Assembly (NCBI GenBank): GCA_002691245.1
Contig: NZHH01000031.1
Span: forward strand, 1-25,400
DNA: 25,400 nucleotides
DNA from: Methylaequor sp002691245
Lineage (GTDB): Bacteria > Pseudomonadota > Alphaproteobacteria > Methylaequorales > Methylaequoraceae
Reading direction: 5' to 3'
Shown: positions 15,440 through 22,662 of the stretch, in pieces
Numbering within the stretch: position 1 is the stretch's first letter
Layout of the letters: every line of letters begins with the position of its first letter
Made by a program: the position numbers and the translations under genes
Notes under the pieces: model-generated
The model's database searches: none
Seen by the model: the letters and a program-made list of their open reading frames with translations, nothing else
Told to the model about the DNA's origin: nothing

Positions 15440-17718
15440 TTTCAGAAGAACTCGAAAAAACACTTCAGAGAACTCAACAATACGCTCAATCCTTCAATCA
15501 TCAATATATGACTTTAGAGCACCTTTTGTTGTCTATGTTAGATGATAACGACGTCTTAAAAGTGATGGAAGCTTGTGTGGTGGATATCAAGAAACTAAAA
15601 GATAGCGTGAAAAAGTTTGTAGAATTTAATTTGAAAGATCTTGTTGTTGACGGATCTGATAAGGAAATTAAGCCAACTCTTGGTTTTCAGCGAGTCATTC
15701 AAAGAGCGGTTATCCACGTGCAATCCTCTGGCAAAGATGAGGCTAATGCAACCAATGTTTTAGTAGCTATCTTTAGTGAAAGGGAATCGCACGCAGTATA
15801 TTTTTTGCAAAAACAGAACCTAAATAGATTAGATGTGGTTAATTATCTATCACATGGTATTGAAAAGGAATCTAAATTTGAAACTGATACAGATTTAATT
15901 GAAGAATCAAATAGTGAAAACGAACCTAAAAAATCTAATGAAGTTATTGAAAAATTTTGCGTTGATCTTAACAAAAAAGCGATTGAGGGAAAAATTGATC
16001 CAATTATTGGAAGGGATAAAGAGATTTCTAGAACTATTCATGTTCTTGCGAGAAGAAATAAAAACAACCCTATTTTTGTAGGTGACCCTGGTGTTGGAAA
16101 AACTGCGCTTGCTGAGGGGTTAGCATTGAAAATAACTAAAAAAGAAGTACCAAATGTCCTATCTGAAGCAAAAATATTTTCATTAGACCTAGGAGCATTA
16201 TTAGCTGGAACAAAGTTTCGAGGAGATTTTGAGGAGCGCTTAAAAAAAGTAATGGATTTTTTTAATAAGTTTGAAAATTACATTTTGTTCATAGATGAAA
16301 TTCATACGCTTATTGGTGCAGGTGGAACAAATTCAGGTTCAATGGATGCTTCTAATATTTTAAAACCGGCACTAACGAAGGGGACTTTTAAATGTATAGG
16401 GTCAACCACTTACAGTGAATATAGAAATTATTTTGAAAAAGATAGAGCTTTGTGTAGACGATTTCAAAAGATTGATGTTGAAGAACCTTCTATTGAGGAT
16501 TCAATCAAAATTCTTAAAGGACTTAAGACTTATTATGAAAACTTCCATAATGTTACATTTGAGGAAGAATGTCCTAAAGAAGCTGTAAACCTCTCGAAAA
16601 AGTATTTGATAAATCTCAAATTACCAGATAACGCTCTAGATGTTCTTGACGAAACAGCTGCTGCAGTAAAAATAAATGATAAAAGACATTCAAAAAAAAT
16701 TAACAAACTAGATATACAAAATACAGTTTCAAAGATTGCCAATATTCCTGAAAATAGTATTAAATCTGATGAAAAAGTAAAACTTAAAAACTTGGAACGA
16801 GATCTTAAAACCTTAATATTTGGACAAGACAAAGCCATAAAAATTGTTTCTTCATCAATAAAATTATCAAAGGTTGGATTAAGAAACAAAGACAAGCCAA
16901 TAGGATCGTTTTTGTTTTCAGGACCAACTGGTGTTGGAAAAACAGAACTAACCAAGCAATTGGCTAGTATTATGAAAATGAATTTTGTTAGGTTTGATAT
17001 GTCTGAGTATATGGAAAGGCATAGTGTATCAAAACTTATTGGAGCCCCACCAGGATATGTTGGCTTCGATCAGGGAGGTCTTCTTACGGATGCAATTGAT
17101 AAAAGTCCTTATTCAGTAGTGCTTTTAGATGAAATAGAAAAAGCTCATCCAGATCTTTTTAATATTTTACTTCAGGTGATGGATTACGGAAAACTCACAG
17201 ACCACTTAGGAAAGAAAGTTGATTTTACGAATGTTATTTTAATTATGACGAGTAACATTGGTGCTGAGGATTTGATTAAGGAAAATGTCGGCTTCTTGGG
17301 GGATAGTGTTGAGAACGATAACGAAAAAGCCGTTAAAAAGTTTTTCAGTCCTGAATTTAGAAATAGGTTGGATGCCGTAGTAAATTTTGCGATGTTAAGC
17401 AAACAAAACTCTATAAAGGTTGTAGATAAATTTTTAATGGAATTAGAGTCGATCTTGCTTGAAAAAAACATTTCTTTGAATGTAAGTGAAAACGCCAAAT
17501 CAAAGATTTTAGAATTGGGCTTTGACGTTATTAACGGAGCAAGACCCATGGCAAGAATCATTCAAGAAAAAATTAAAGTTCCACTTGCAGAAATAATGTT
17601 AAAAAAATCTAATAAGTTAGATAATATAAAAGTTGATTTTTGTAATGATAAGAATAAATTTAAATTCTCTTTTACCAATAGTCAAAGAAAACTCGTTACT
17701 GTGTTTGCGGAAGACTAA
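15436..17718 (+). CDS. clpA: ATP-dependent Clp protease ATP-binding subunit ClpA
   Basis: ClpA is the hexameric AAA+ unfoldase that threads substrates into ClpP. With the ATG at 15436, which overlaps the clpS stop, it has 760 residues (E. coli 758). It shows an N domain with two Clp repeats (1-145), a first AAA module (Walker A GDPGVGKT at 216-223, Walker B FIDEIHTLIGAG near 285) and a second (Walker A GPTGVGKT at 496-503, Walker B LLDEIEKAHPD near 563). The ClpP-docking tripeptide, IGL in E. coli, appears as VGF at 618-620. No ClpB-type middle coiled coil is present, which rules out ClpB. clpP is not in the window. The 3' end overlaps the convergent DUF482 gene by 23 bases. Confidence 0.96.
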   Translation: MISEELEKTLQRTQQYAQSFNHQYMTLEHLLLSMLDDNDVLKVMEACVVDIKKLKDSVKKFVEFNLKDLVVDGSDKEIKPTLGFQRVIQRAVIHVQSSGKDEANATNVLVAIFSERESHAVYFLQKQNLNRLDVVNYLSHGIEKESKFETDTDLIEESNSENEPKKSNEVIEKFCVDLNKKAIEGKIDPIIGRDKEISRTIHVLARRNKNNPIFVGDPGVGKTALAEGLALKITKKEVPNVLSEAKIFSLDLGALLAGTKFRGDFEERLKKVMDFFNKFENYILFIDEIHTLIGAGGTNSGSMDASNILKPALTKGTFKCIGSTTYSEYRNYFEKDRALCRRFQKIDVEEPSIEDSIKILKGLKTYYENFHNVTFEEECPKEAVNLSKKYLINLKLPDNALDVLDETAAAVKINDKRHSKKINKLDIQNTVSKIANIPENSIKSDEKVKLKNLERDLKTLIFGQDKAIKIVSSSIKLSKVGLRNKDKPIGSFLFSGPTGVGKTELTKQLASIMKMNFVRFDMSEYMERHSVSKLIGAPPGYVGFDQGGLLTDAIDKSPYSVVLLDEIEKAHPDLFNILLQVMDYGKLTDHLGKKVDFTNVILIMTSNIGAEDLIKENVGFLGDSVENDNEKAVKKFFSPEFRNRLDAVVNFAMLSKQNSIKVVDKFLMELESILLEKNISLNVSENAKSKILELGFDVINGARPMARIIQEKIKVPLAEIMLKKSNKLDNIKVDFCNDKNKFKFSFTNSQRKLVTVFAED

Positions 17719-18829
17719 AAGGAGAATATTTTTTTAAAAGAGTTGAAGTCTCTACCATCTTATAACTTTCCTGTACTAAAAACTTTTTTATTGGATCTCG
17801 TAGAATTTCGTTTCTAAACCAGTGGTTACTATAAGTAAGGCATGGAAGATATCCTCTGGATATTTTGTGCTCTCCTTGTGCCCCAGCCTCAATTTTTGAT
17901 AATTTATTTTTTATTGCATAATCAATTGCTTGGTAATAACAAAGCTCAAAATGTAAATAAGGAATTTCCTCTAGGCATCCCCAGTATCTTCCATACAGTG
18001 TATCTTTTCCTATAAAATGTATTGAGCAGCCTAGAACTTTTTGTCCTTGATATGCAGTTACTAAAAGCATTCTTTTTGCCGTTGAAAATTTGATTAATCC
18101 TCTAAAAAAATCGTAATTTAAATAAGGTCTAGACCATTTTTTATCAATGGTATTTAAATAACACTTATAAAGTAAAATTATGTCACCTTCCTTTATCATT
18201 TCTCCTTCTTTGTGAACAAATGAGATATTTTTTTCTTTTAAGGAGTTTCGCTCTTTCAATATACTTTTTTTTTTCCTGCTTTTCATAGTATCCAAATAAT
18301 CTTGAAAACTAGAAAAAGAATGATTTGTCCAATGATATTGAATTCCTATTCTTTGAAAAAAATTATAATTTTTCAATATATTTGAAATATTTTGATTTAC
18401 AAAATTTATGTGAAACGAAGATGTCTCGGATTTTCTTAGGAATTCTTGAAGTGGTTGAATAATATTTTCAATATCAATTGATTCTTTTGAGTAAATAAAT
18501 TTAGATCTATTTACTGGTGTAAAGGGTATCGCAGATAAATATTTTGGAAAGTAGTCAGAACCAACTTGATAATAAGCTTGTTCAAAAGCTTGATCAAAAA
18601 TATATTCACCCTGTGAATTTAATTTTTTAAAATTTGGAATAAAACCAATAATCTCATTGTCTTTTTCAATTATTAAATGTTTAGGGATCCATCCTGTATC
18701 TTTACTTGTACAGTTTGTGTCTTCGAGAAGCTTAAAAAAACTATACGTTAGAAACGGAGATGAATCTTTAAAATTTTTCAAACAAAAGTCTTTAGCTTGT
18801 TCAATACTATCGATGGTTTCCAACTTCAT
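17696..18829 (-). CDS. FemAB-like / DUF482 (COG3146) acyltransferase-fold protein
   Basis: This 377-residue protein belongs to the DUF482/FemAB-like group, distant relatives of GNAT and FemABX transferases. Recognisable parts are SPFLTYSFFKLLEDTNC near residue 24, the middle MKSRKKKSILKERN helix typical of FemAB-like folds, YKCYLNTIDKKWSRPYLNYDFF, and the signature EAGAQGEHKISRGYLPCLTYSNHWF near residues 318-342. No activity is established for this family; transfer of an acyl or aminoacyl group is only suggested by the fold. There is no signal peptide, so it is probably cytosolic. It is the last gene of a minus-strand unit, 9 bases after the RidA-like gene, and its end overlaps clpA by 23 bases. 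Confidence 0.85.
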   Translation of the reverse strand: MKLETIDSIEQAKDFCLKNFKDSSPFLTYSFFKLLEDTNCTSKDTGWIPKHLIIEKDNEIIGFIPNFKKLNSQGEYIFDQAFEQAYYQVGSDYFPKYLSAIPFTPVNRSKFIYSKESIDIENIIQPLQEFLRKSETSSFHINFVNQNISNILKNYNFFQRIGIQYHWTNHSFSSFQDYLDTMKSRKKKSILKERNSLKEKNISFVHKEGEMIKEGDIILLYKCYLNTIDKKWSRPYLNYDFFRGLIKFSTAKRMLLVTAYQGQKVLGCSIHFIGKDTLYGRYWGCLEEIPYLHFELCYYQAIDYAIKNKLSKIEAGAQGEHKISRGYLPCLTYSNHWFRNEILRDPIKKFLVQESYKMVETSTLLKKYSPFSLPQTQ

Positions 18830-18838
18830 ATATTATAA

Positions 18839-19315
18839 TTAAGATATGGAAAATATTGCTTCTATTTCAACAAGTGAATTCAAAGGCAAACTTGAAACTC
18901 CAATAGCAACTCTGCTGTGATACCCTTCCTCTCCGAGCACTTTAACTATCAAGTCTGAGGAAAAGTTTAATATTTTTGGATGATCAGGAAATCCATCCTC
19001 GCAATTAAAATATCCTTTAAGGCTACAACATTTAATCTTTTTTATAATAGTATCATTTTCTTTAACACAGTCACACAGATTCCAAAGTAAATTGGAAGTA
19101 GTAAGCTCAACTGCTGATTGAAGGAGAGTTAGATTAGTATCTTTTTTAATCTTTCCTGTATATCTTATTCCTTGATTTGTTAATGGTAACTGTCCTGAAA
19201 TAAAAACAAAATTATTACTTAGGATAAATGGCTTGTAGTTAGCTAAGGTTTTATTTTTTGATAGATTTCTATCTATTTTTAAAGAAATTAGTTTGGTTTC
19301 TAAAAAATCATTCAT
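18839..19315 (-). CDS. RidA/YjgF family protein
   Basis: The 158-residue protein has the YjgF/RidA chorismate-mutase-like fold: FVFISGQLPLTNQG (about 37-50), a central helix region LLQSAVELTTSNLLWNL, and the C-terminal HSRVAIGVSSLPLNSLVEIEAIFSI. The Arg in HSRVAIG aligns with the arginine (Arg105 in the archetype) needed by true RidA to hydrolyse reactive enamine/imine intermediates from PLP enzymes. It is longer than RidA (about 128) and belongs to the YjgF-like group common in alphaproteobacteria, whose substrates are not established. It overlaps the upstream NrdJ-module gene by eight bases and lies 9 bases before the DUF482 gene. Confidence 0.87.
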   Translation of the reverse strand: MNDFLETKLISLKIDRNLSKNKTLANYKPFILSNNFVFISGQLPLTNQGIRYTGKIKKDTNLTLLQSAVELTTSNLLWNLCDCVKENDTIIKKIKCCSLKGYFNCEDGFPDHPKILNFSSDLIVKVLGEEGYHSRVAIGVSSLPLNSLVEIEAIFSIS

Positions 19316-20144
19316 CTATTGTATGATTGCAAGTAAGACATTTAATTTTTTTTGCGTATTTGTATAAAGTAAAGTTACCACATTTATCGCATGGATCGCC
19401 TTCGAATTTGTAATCATTTTGAATCCTTTGAGTTTGTGTCTTTTCATTTTCATTGGTTATCAATGTAAGATTATTGTCAAAGACTTTTTTTCTGATGTAT
19501 CCCTTGCTTGCAAATTCTTTAAGAACAATCTCTGCATCTTTGTTTTTATTTTTTACATATTCATTTGGAATTAATTCAGTAGTTTCGCTCCGATCATGAT
19601 TGCTAAAATCGTCTCTTCCTAGATATGAAATTGCTAATTCTTTAAAAATATAATCTAACACTGAAGTTGAGAATTTGATTTCTGTGTTTCCATGTACTTC
19701 TCCACTTGGTTCAAAACGGGTAAACGTAAATGCTTCTACAAACTCCTCTAAAGGCACTCCATATTGCAAGCCAATTGAAACTGCTATTGCAAAATTATTC
19801 ATAAGGCTTCTAAATGCAGCTCCCTCTTTGTGCATATCTATAAATATTTCTCCAATAGAGCCGTCCATATATTCGCCTGTCCTCAGATAAACTTTATGTT
19901 TGTTAATTGATGCTTTTTGTGTATAACCTTTTCTCCGATGTGGTAGTTTCCTTCTTATCACATTAGATAGTTGTTCATTATCACTATCCTTCAAACTATT
20001 TATTTGATCAGCTAATAGCTTTTTGTCTTTTTCAATTCTTTTTAAGATGCTAGTTTTATTTGAATCGTTTATCGACAAAGCGTGTTTTTGAAATTTATCA
20101 ATAAAATTGTCGATAAAGTTTTTTAAATCGTTATATTTATCCAT
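19308..20144 (-). CDS. Stand-alone C-terminal (TSCPD) module of B12-dependent ribonucleotide reductase NrdJ
   Basis: This 278-residue protein matches only the C-terminal part of the large (over 1,200 residues) alphaproteobacterial class II ribonucleotide reductase NrdJ. After a charged N-terminal stretch (1-62) come LPHRRKGYTQKA (67-78), HKVYLRTGEY (83-92), IGEIFIDMHKEGAAFRSL, LQYGVPLEEFVEAFTFTRFEP (the TSCPD core), DYIFKELAISYLGR, and a zinc-ribbon-like end with Cys252, Cys255, Cys269 and Cys272 around GNFTLYKY. The catalytic barrel and B12 part are missing: the 26 bases upstream lead straight into the divergent NDUFA12 gene. It could be the small partner of a split NrdJ (as in Pseudomonas nrdJa/nrdJb), a relic, or a repurposed module. 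The intact frame and operon position favour function. Confidence 0.85.
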   Translation of the reverse strand: MDKYNDLKNFIDNFIDKFQKHALSINDSNKTSILKRIEKDKKLLADQINSLKDSDNEQLSNVIRRKLPHRRKGYTQKASINKHKVYLRTGEYMDGSIGEIFIDMHKEGAAFRSLMNNFAIAVSIGLQYGVPLEEFVEAFTFTRFEPSGEVHGNTEIKFSTSVLDYIFKELAISYLGRDDFSNHDRSETTELIPNEYVKNKNKDAEIVLKEFASKGYIRKKVFDNNLTLITNENEKTQTQRIQNDYKFEGDPCDKCGNFTLYKYAKKIKCLTCNHTIDE

Positions 20145-20170
20145 ATAAATTATTAATTTAAATATATCTT

Positions 20171-20536
20171 ATGAGTCTATCATATAATTCTTGGTTTTTT
20201 AAAATATATTGCAATATTTTTGCAAAAAGAATAGGAGAAGATTCATATGGAAATCTTTATTACGAGAAAAAGAACGTGTCTAATAAAAATAATTTTAGAC
20301 AAAGACGCCTAGTGATTTATAATGGTGTTGTAGAAGCCAGTAAGATTCCCCAAGAGTGGAATGCATGGTTGCATCATATGACTGATAAAGTACCGGAAAA
20401 GAACAATAAGGATATGCCTGCTTGGGTAAAAGAACACGTTCCAAACCTTACTGGAACACCATTTGCTTATGAATATAAAGACAAGAAAGATTCGACAAAA
20501 ATTAAAAATACTTATTCCATTTGGAAACCCAAATGA
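20171..20536 (+). CDS. NADH:ubiquinone oxidoreductase accessory subunit NDUFA12 (B17.2) homologue
   Basis: This 121-residue protein matches the NDUFA12/B17.2 family, one of the few mitochondrial complex I accessory subunits also found in alphaproteobacteria, where it binds the peripheral arm. Signatures are IGEDSYGNLYYEKK (about 21-34), RRLVIYNGVVEASKIPQEWNAWLHHMTDKVP (the family core) and HVPNLTGTPFAYEY near the end. There is no signal peptide. It is first in a tightly coupled plus-strand group (NDUFA12, mlaD, mlaD, small protein, DUF2155); its stop overlaps the first mlaD ATG (ATGA). This neighbourhood is conserved in other alphaproteobacteria and argues for orthology. No complex I core gene is in the window. 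Confidence 0.94.
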   Translation: MSLSYNSWFFKIYCNIFAKRIGEDSYGNLYYEKKNVSNKNNFRQRRLVIYNGVVEASKIPQEWNAWLHHMTDKVPEKNNKDMPAWVKEHVPNLTGTPFAYEYKDKKDSTKIKNTYSIWKPK

Positions 20537-20973
20537 ATTTGAGAATTAAAAAATTTATCTTTGGGCTAGTCACTTTCATAATCTTACTAAATCTTATTTT
20601 TTCAAAGAAAGAAGTAAATAATAAGGACTACTCTAGCTATGTTGCATCATTTAATAAAATAGATGGAGTGGGGATTGGAACTGAAGTTATGATTTCAGGA
20701 ATAAAAGTTGGACAAGTTAATAATATTACAATAGATAAAAACTATCCTCAGATTTCTTTCAATGTACAAAAAGATTTATTTATTTCAGATGATTCGTCAA
20801 TTTCAATCCAAACTGATGGTTTGTTTGGTAAGAAATTTCTCTTAATTGAAGTTGGAGGTAGCGAAAATAACTTGAAAAATGGGGATAAATTTTCTTTCAC
20901 AGAAGACTCTATTGTAATTGAGGATTTATTAGAAAAAATCATAGAAATTGGAGAAAAAAATAAACTATTATGA
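20533..20973 (+). CDS. mlaD: MlaD/MCE-domain lipid-transport protein, first paralogue
   Basis: MlaD-type proteins form MCE-domain rings, anchored in the inner membrane, that bind phospholipids moving between inner and outer membranes. The ATG at 20533 overlapping the previous stop gives 146 residues: a single N-terminal membrane helix (about 5-23) and one MCE domain, SYVASFNKIDGVGIGTEV, ISGIKVGQVNNI, DSSISIQTDGLFGKKFLLIEVG and GDKFSFTEDSIVIEDLLEKI. This is the usual size for the alphaproteobacterial form. The gene overlaps both neighbours by four bases. No mlaE permease or mlaF ATPase gene is present here. It differs clearly from the next gene, so this is an old duplication rather than a recent one. 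Confidence 0.9.
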   Translation: MNLRIKKFIFGLVTFIILLNLIFSKKEVNNKDYSSYVASFNKIDGVGIGTEVMISGIKVGQVNNITIDKNYPQISFNVQKDLFISDDSSISIQTDGLFGKKFLLIEVGGSENNLKNGDKFSFTEDSIVIEDLLEKIIEIGEKNKLL

Positions 20974-21419
20974 AGAATAACTACATTGAATCTATATTAG
21001 GCGGAATTACTTTGATAATAGCATCGTTATTTCTACTAAAATTTATTTTTGTTAATACGGATAAGTCTTTAGACAGCTCATACATATTATACGCCAAATT
21101 CCTAAAAGTCGGTGGTGTAATGATAGGAAACGATGTTAAGTTAAGCGGTGTAAAAGTAGGTGTTGTGTCTGATGTAAAATTAGATGAAGATTACATGGCG
21201 GAGGTAGAATTTAAAATTTACTCAGATATAAAAATTCCTACCAAAGTGATTATTACGGTTTCTAATGATGGTATATTAGGCAATAAGTATTTATCAATAA
21301 CACCATTAAACAGGGATTCAGAAGATTACCTTAATGCTAGAAGCGAAATAAAGAATGTTAAGGATTTTGAATCAATTGAGGATCAAGTAAGTAAAATAAT
21401 TTTTTTAGCAACGCAATAG
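20970..21419 (+). CDS. mlaD: MlaD/MCE-domain lipid-transport protein, second paralogue
   Basis: This is a second single-MCE-domain protein directly after the first, 149 residues long, with an N-terminal helix (about 9-29) and the core YAKFLKVGGVMIGNDVKLSG, VKVGVVSDVKLD, KVIITVSNDGILGNKYLSI. It aligns with its neighbour along the domain (SGIKVG against SGVKVG, DGLFGKK against DGILGNK) but shares few other residues. It lacks the neighbour's GGSENNLKNGD segment, having NRDSEDYLNAR instead. The two may build one mixed hexameric ring or two separate ones; sequence does not say which. Its start overlaps the first mlaD stop and its stop is one base before the next gene, so equal expression is likely. 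Confidence 0.88.
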   Translation: MKNNYIESILGGITLIIASLFLLKFIFVNTDKSLDSSYILYAKFLKVGGVMIGNDVKLSGVKVGVVSDVKLDEDYMAEVEFKIYSDIKIPTKVIITVSNDGILGNKYLSITPLNRDSEDYLNARSEIKNVKDFESIEDQVSKIIFLATQ

Positions 21420-21420
21420 A

Positions 21421-21645
21421 ATGAATAAAGGTTCAAATAAAGAATTTTTGTGGATTGATAAATCAAAAAAGGTTATTTCGTGTGAGGAGACAAACAAAGT
21501 TTTAAATGAAAACTTTCTAGAAGTTTCTATGTTGATCCAAAATACATACGATGATGCAGTTCTGCTAGGCTGTGACGAGGATGATTTTAAAAATAAATTA
21601 ACTGATTTATTGTCAAGCTTAGAATTTTCAATTGGTAAAGAATGA
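21421..21645 (+). CDS. Small conserved-looking protein of unknown function (74 residues)
   Basis: I cannot name this protein. It is acidic and helical in character, with no membrane segment or signal peptide: FLWIDKSKKVISCEETNKVLNENFLEV, then DDAVLLGCDEDDFKNKLTDLL. The SCEE..KVLNEN and DDAVLLGCDE patterns resemble small uncharacterised alphaproteobacterial proteins I recall, but I cannot assign a family. That it is real is supported by its position: it starts one base after the second mlaD stop and its TGA overlaps the DUF2155 ATG (ATGA at 21642-21645). A cytosolic helper of the lipid-transport or envelope genes around it is possible but is inference only. Confidence 0.75.
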   Translation: MNKGSNKEFLWIDKSKKVISCEETNKVLNENFLEVSMLIQNTYDDAVLLGCDEDDFKNKLTDLLSSLEFSIGKE

Positions 21646-22031
21646 AACTATTTTTAGTTTTACATTTTTTTTGTATCTTATTTTTTAATTATTCAGCTTC
21701 ACAAGAAATCAGTTGTCAGGGAGCCATCCTGAGAATTTTAAATAAAACAACTAATGAGAAAGTTTTTTTTACAGTACCAGTCTCTCAAACCATTGAACTT
21801 GAAAATTCAAATATAATTGTGCATAAGTGCGTTAAAATAGAAAATAAAAGTAAAAATGAAGAAATTGCTTTAATCACGCATAATTATAATGAGTTAGTAG
21901 GTTCAGAAAATAATTTTTTTGGATGGATATTCAAATCTTCTCAATATCTAAATTCACCAAAAAACCCATTGTATGATATAAAACTTCAGGAATGTTTGGA
22001 AGAAGACCCAATATTTCTTAAAAATAATTAG
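21642..22031 (+). CDS. DUF2155 family exported protein
   Basis: The 129-residue protein has a signal peptide (MKLFLVLHFFCILFFNYSAS, with likely cleavage near residue 20) and a C-terminal half matching DUF2155, whose hallmark here is FFGWIFKSSQYLNSPKNPLYDIKLQEC near residues 92-118. The N-terminal half (GAILRILNKTTNEKVFFTVP, FGxLxI-like IELENSNIIVHKCV) also fits. Two cysteines, in the strands around residues 66 and 118, could form a disulfide. The family is restricted mostly to alphaproteobacteria and its role is unknown; it is presumably periplasmic. It is the last gene of the NDUFA12-mlaD group, and its stop lies one base from the stop of convergent aat. Confidence 0.9.
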   Translation: MKLFLVLHFFCILFFNYSASQEISCQGAILRILNKTTNEKVFFTVPVSQTIELENSNIIVHKCVKIENKSKNEEIALITHNYNELVGSENNFFGWIFKSSQYLNSPKNPLYDIKLQECLEEDPIFLKNN

Positions 22032-22032
22032 C

Positions 22033-22659
22033 TTATTCAAAATAATCAAATGATAATTTATTCAATTTCTTTTGAAAACTTACCATTTTTGAATCTTTGT
22101 TTTGTTGAAGAATCTTTTGGTATTCCAACTTTGTAATTTTTTTTGTTCCAAACTGTTTTAAGTGTTCAGAGTAAAATTGTGTATCTATAAATTTACAATC
22201 ATTTTGTTTAAGCAAAGCCGCCAGATAAACCAGTGCAACCTTACTTGCATTTTTTTCTAAACTAAACATACTCTCACCACAAAATATTTTTCCAATAATA
22301 ATGCCATACAGTCCTCCAACTAATTTTTCTTCTTTAAAACACTCAATAGATTTTGCAAATCCTAATTTATGAAGCTCGATATAATTTTCTATAATTTGTT
22401 TATTTATCCATGAACTTTTTCTAAATTTATTTTTTGAACAAAGTTTAATGACCTCTTGAAAACATGTATTTATTTTTATGTTATATTTATTTTGCTTAAT
22501 TACTTTTTTCAAACTTTTAGTTACCTTAAATTCTTTTAAATCTATAATACCTCTTTCTTTTGGTTCTACCCAGTAAATGTATGGATCATAATTAGAGTCT
22601 GACATTGGAAAGAGTCCCTTTTCATAAGCCTTTAAAACTAAATCTGTTGAAAGGAACAT
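22033..22659 (-). CDS. aat: Leucyl/phenylalanyl-tRNA-protein transferase
   Basis: Aat transfers Leu or Phe from aminoacyl-tRNA to proteins with N-terminal Arg, Lys (or Met), creating N-degrons read by ClpS. The 208 residues show AYEKGLFPMSDS (11-22), IYWVEPKERGII (28-39), INTCFQEVIKLCS, SSWINKQIIENYIELHKLG, AKSIECF (usually AHSVE), LVGGLYGIIIGKIFCGESMFS and the C-terminal FIDTQFYSEHLKQFGTKKI, all family signatures, with GESMFS and DTQF at the active site. It is the last gene of the aroQ-accB-accC-aat unit, three bases after accC, a common alphaproteobacterial arrangement. With clpS and clpA in the window, the tagging and recognition parts of this pathway are present. Confidence 0.95.
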   Translation of the reverse strand: MFLSTDLVLKAYEKGLFPMSDSNYDPYIYWVEPKERGIIDLKEFKVTKSLKKVIKQNKYNIKINTCFQEVIKLCSKNKFRKSSWINKQIIENYIELHKLGFAKSIECFKEEKLVGGLYGIIIGKIFCGESMFSLEKNASKVALVYLAALLKQNDCKFIDTQFYSEHLKQFGTKKITKLEYQKILQQNKDSKMVSFQKKLNKLSFDYFE

Positions 22660-22662
22660 GTC

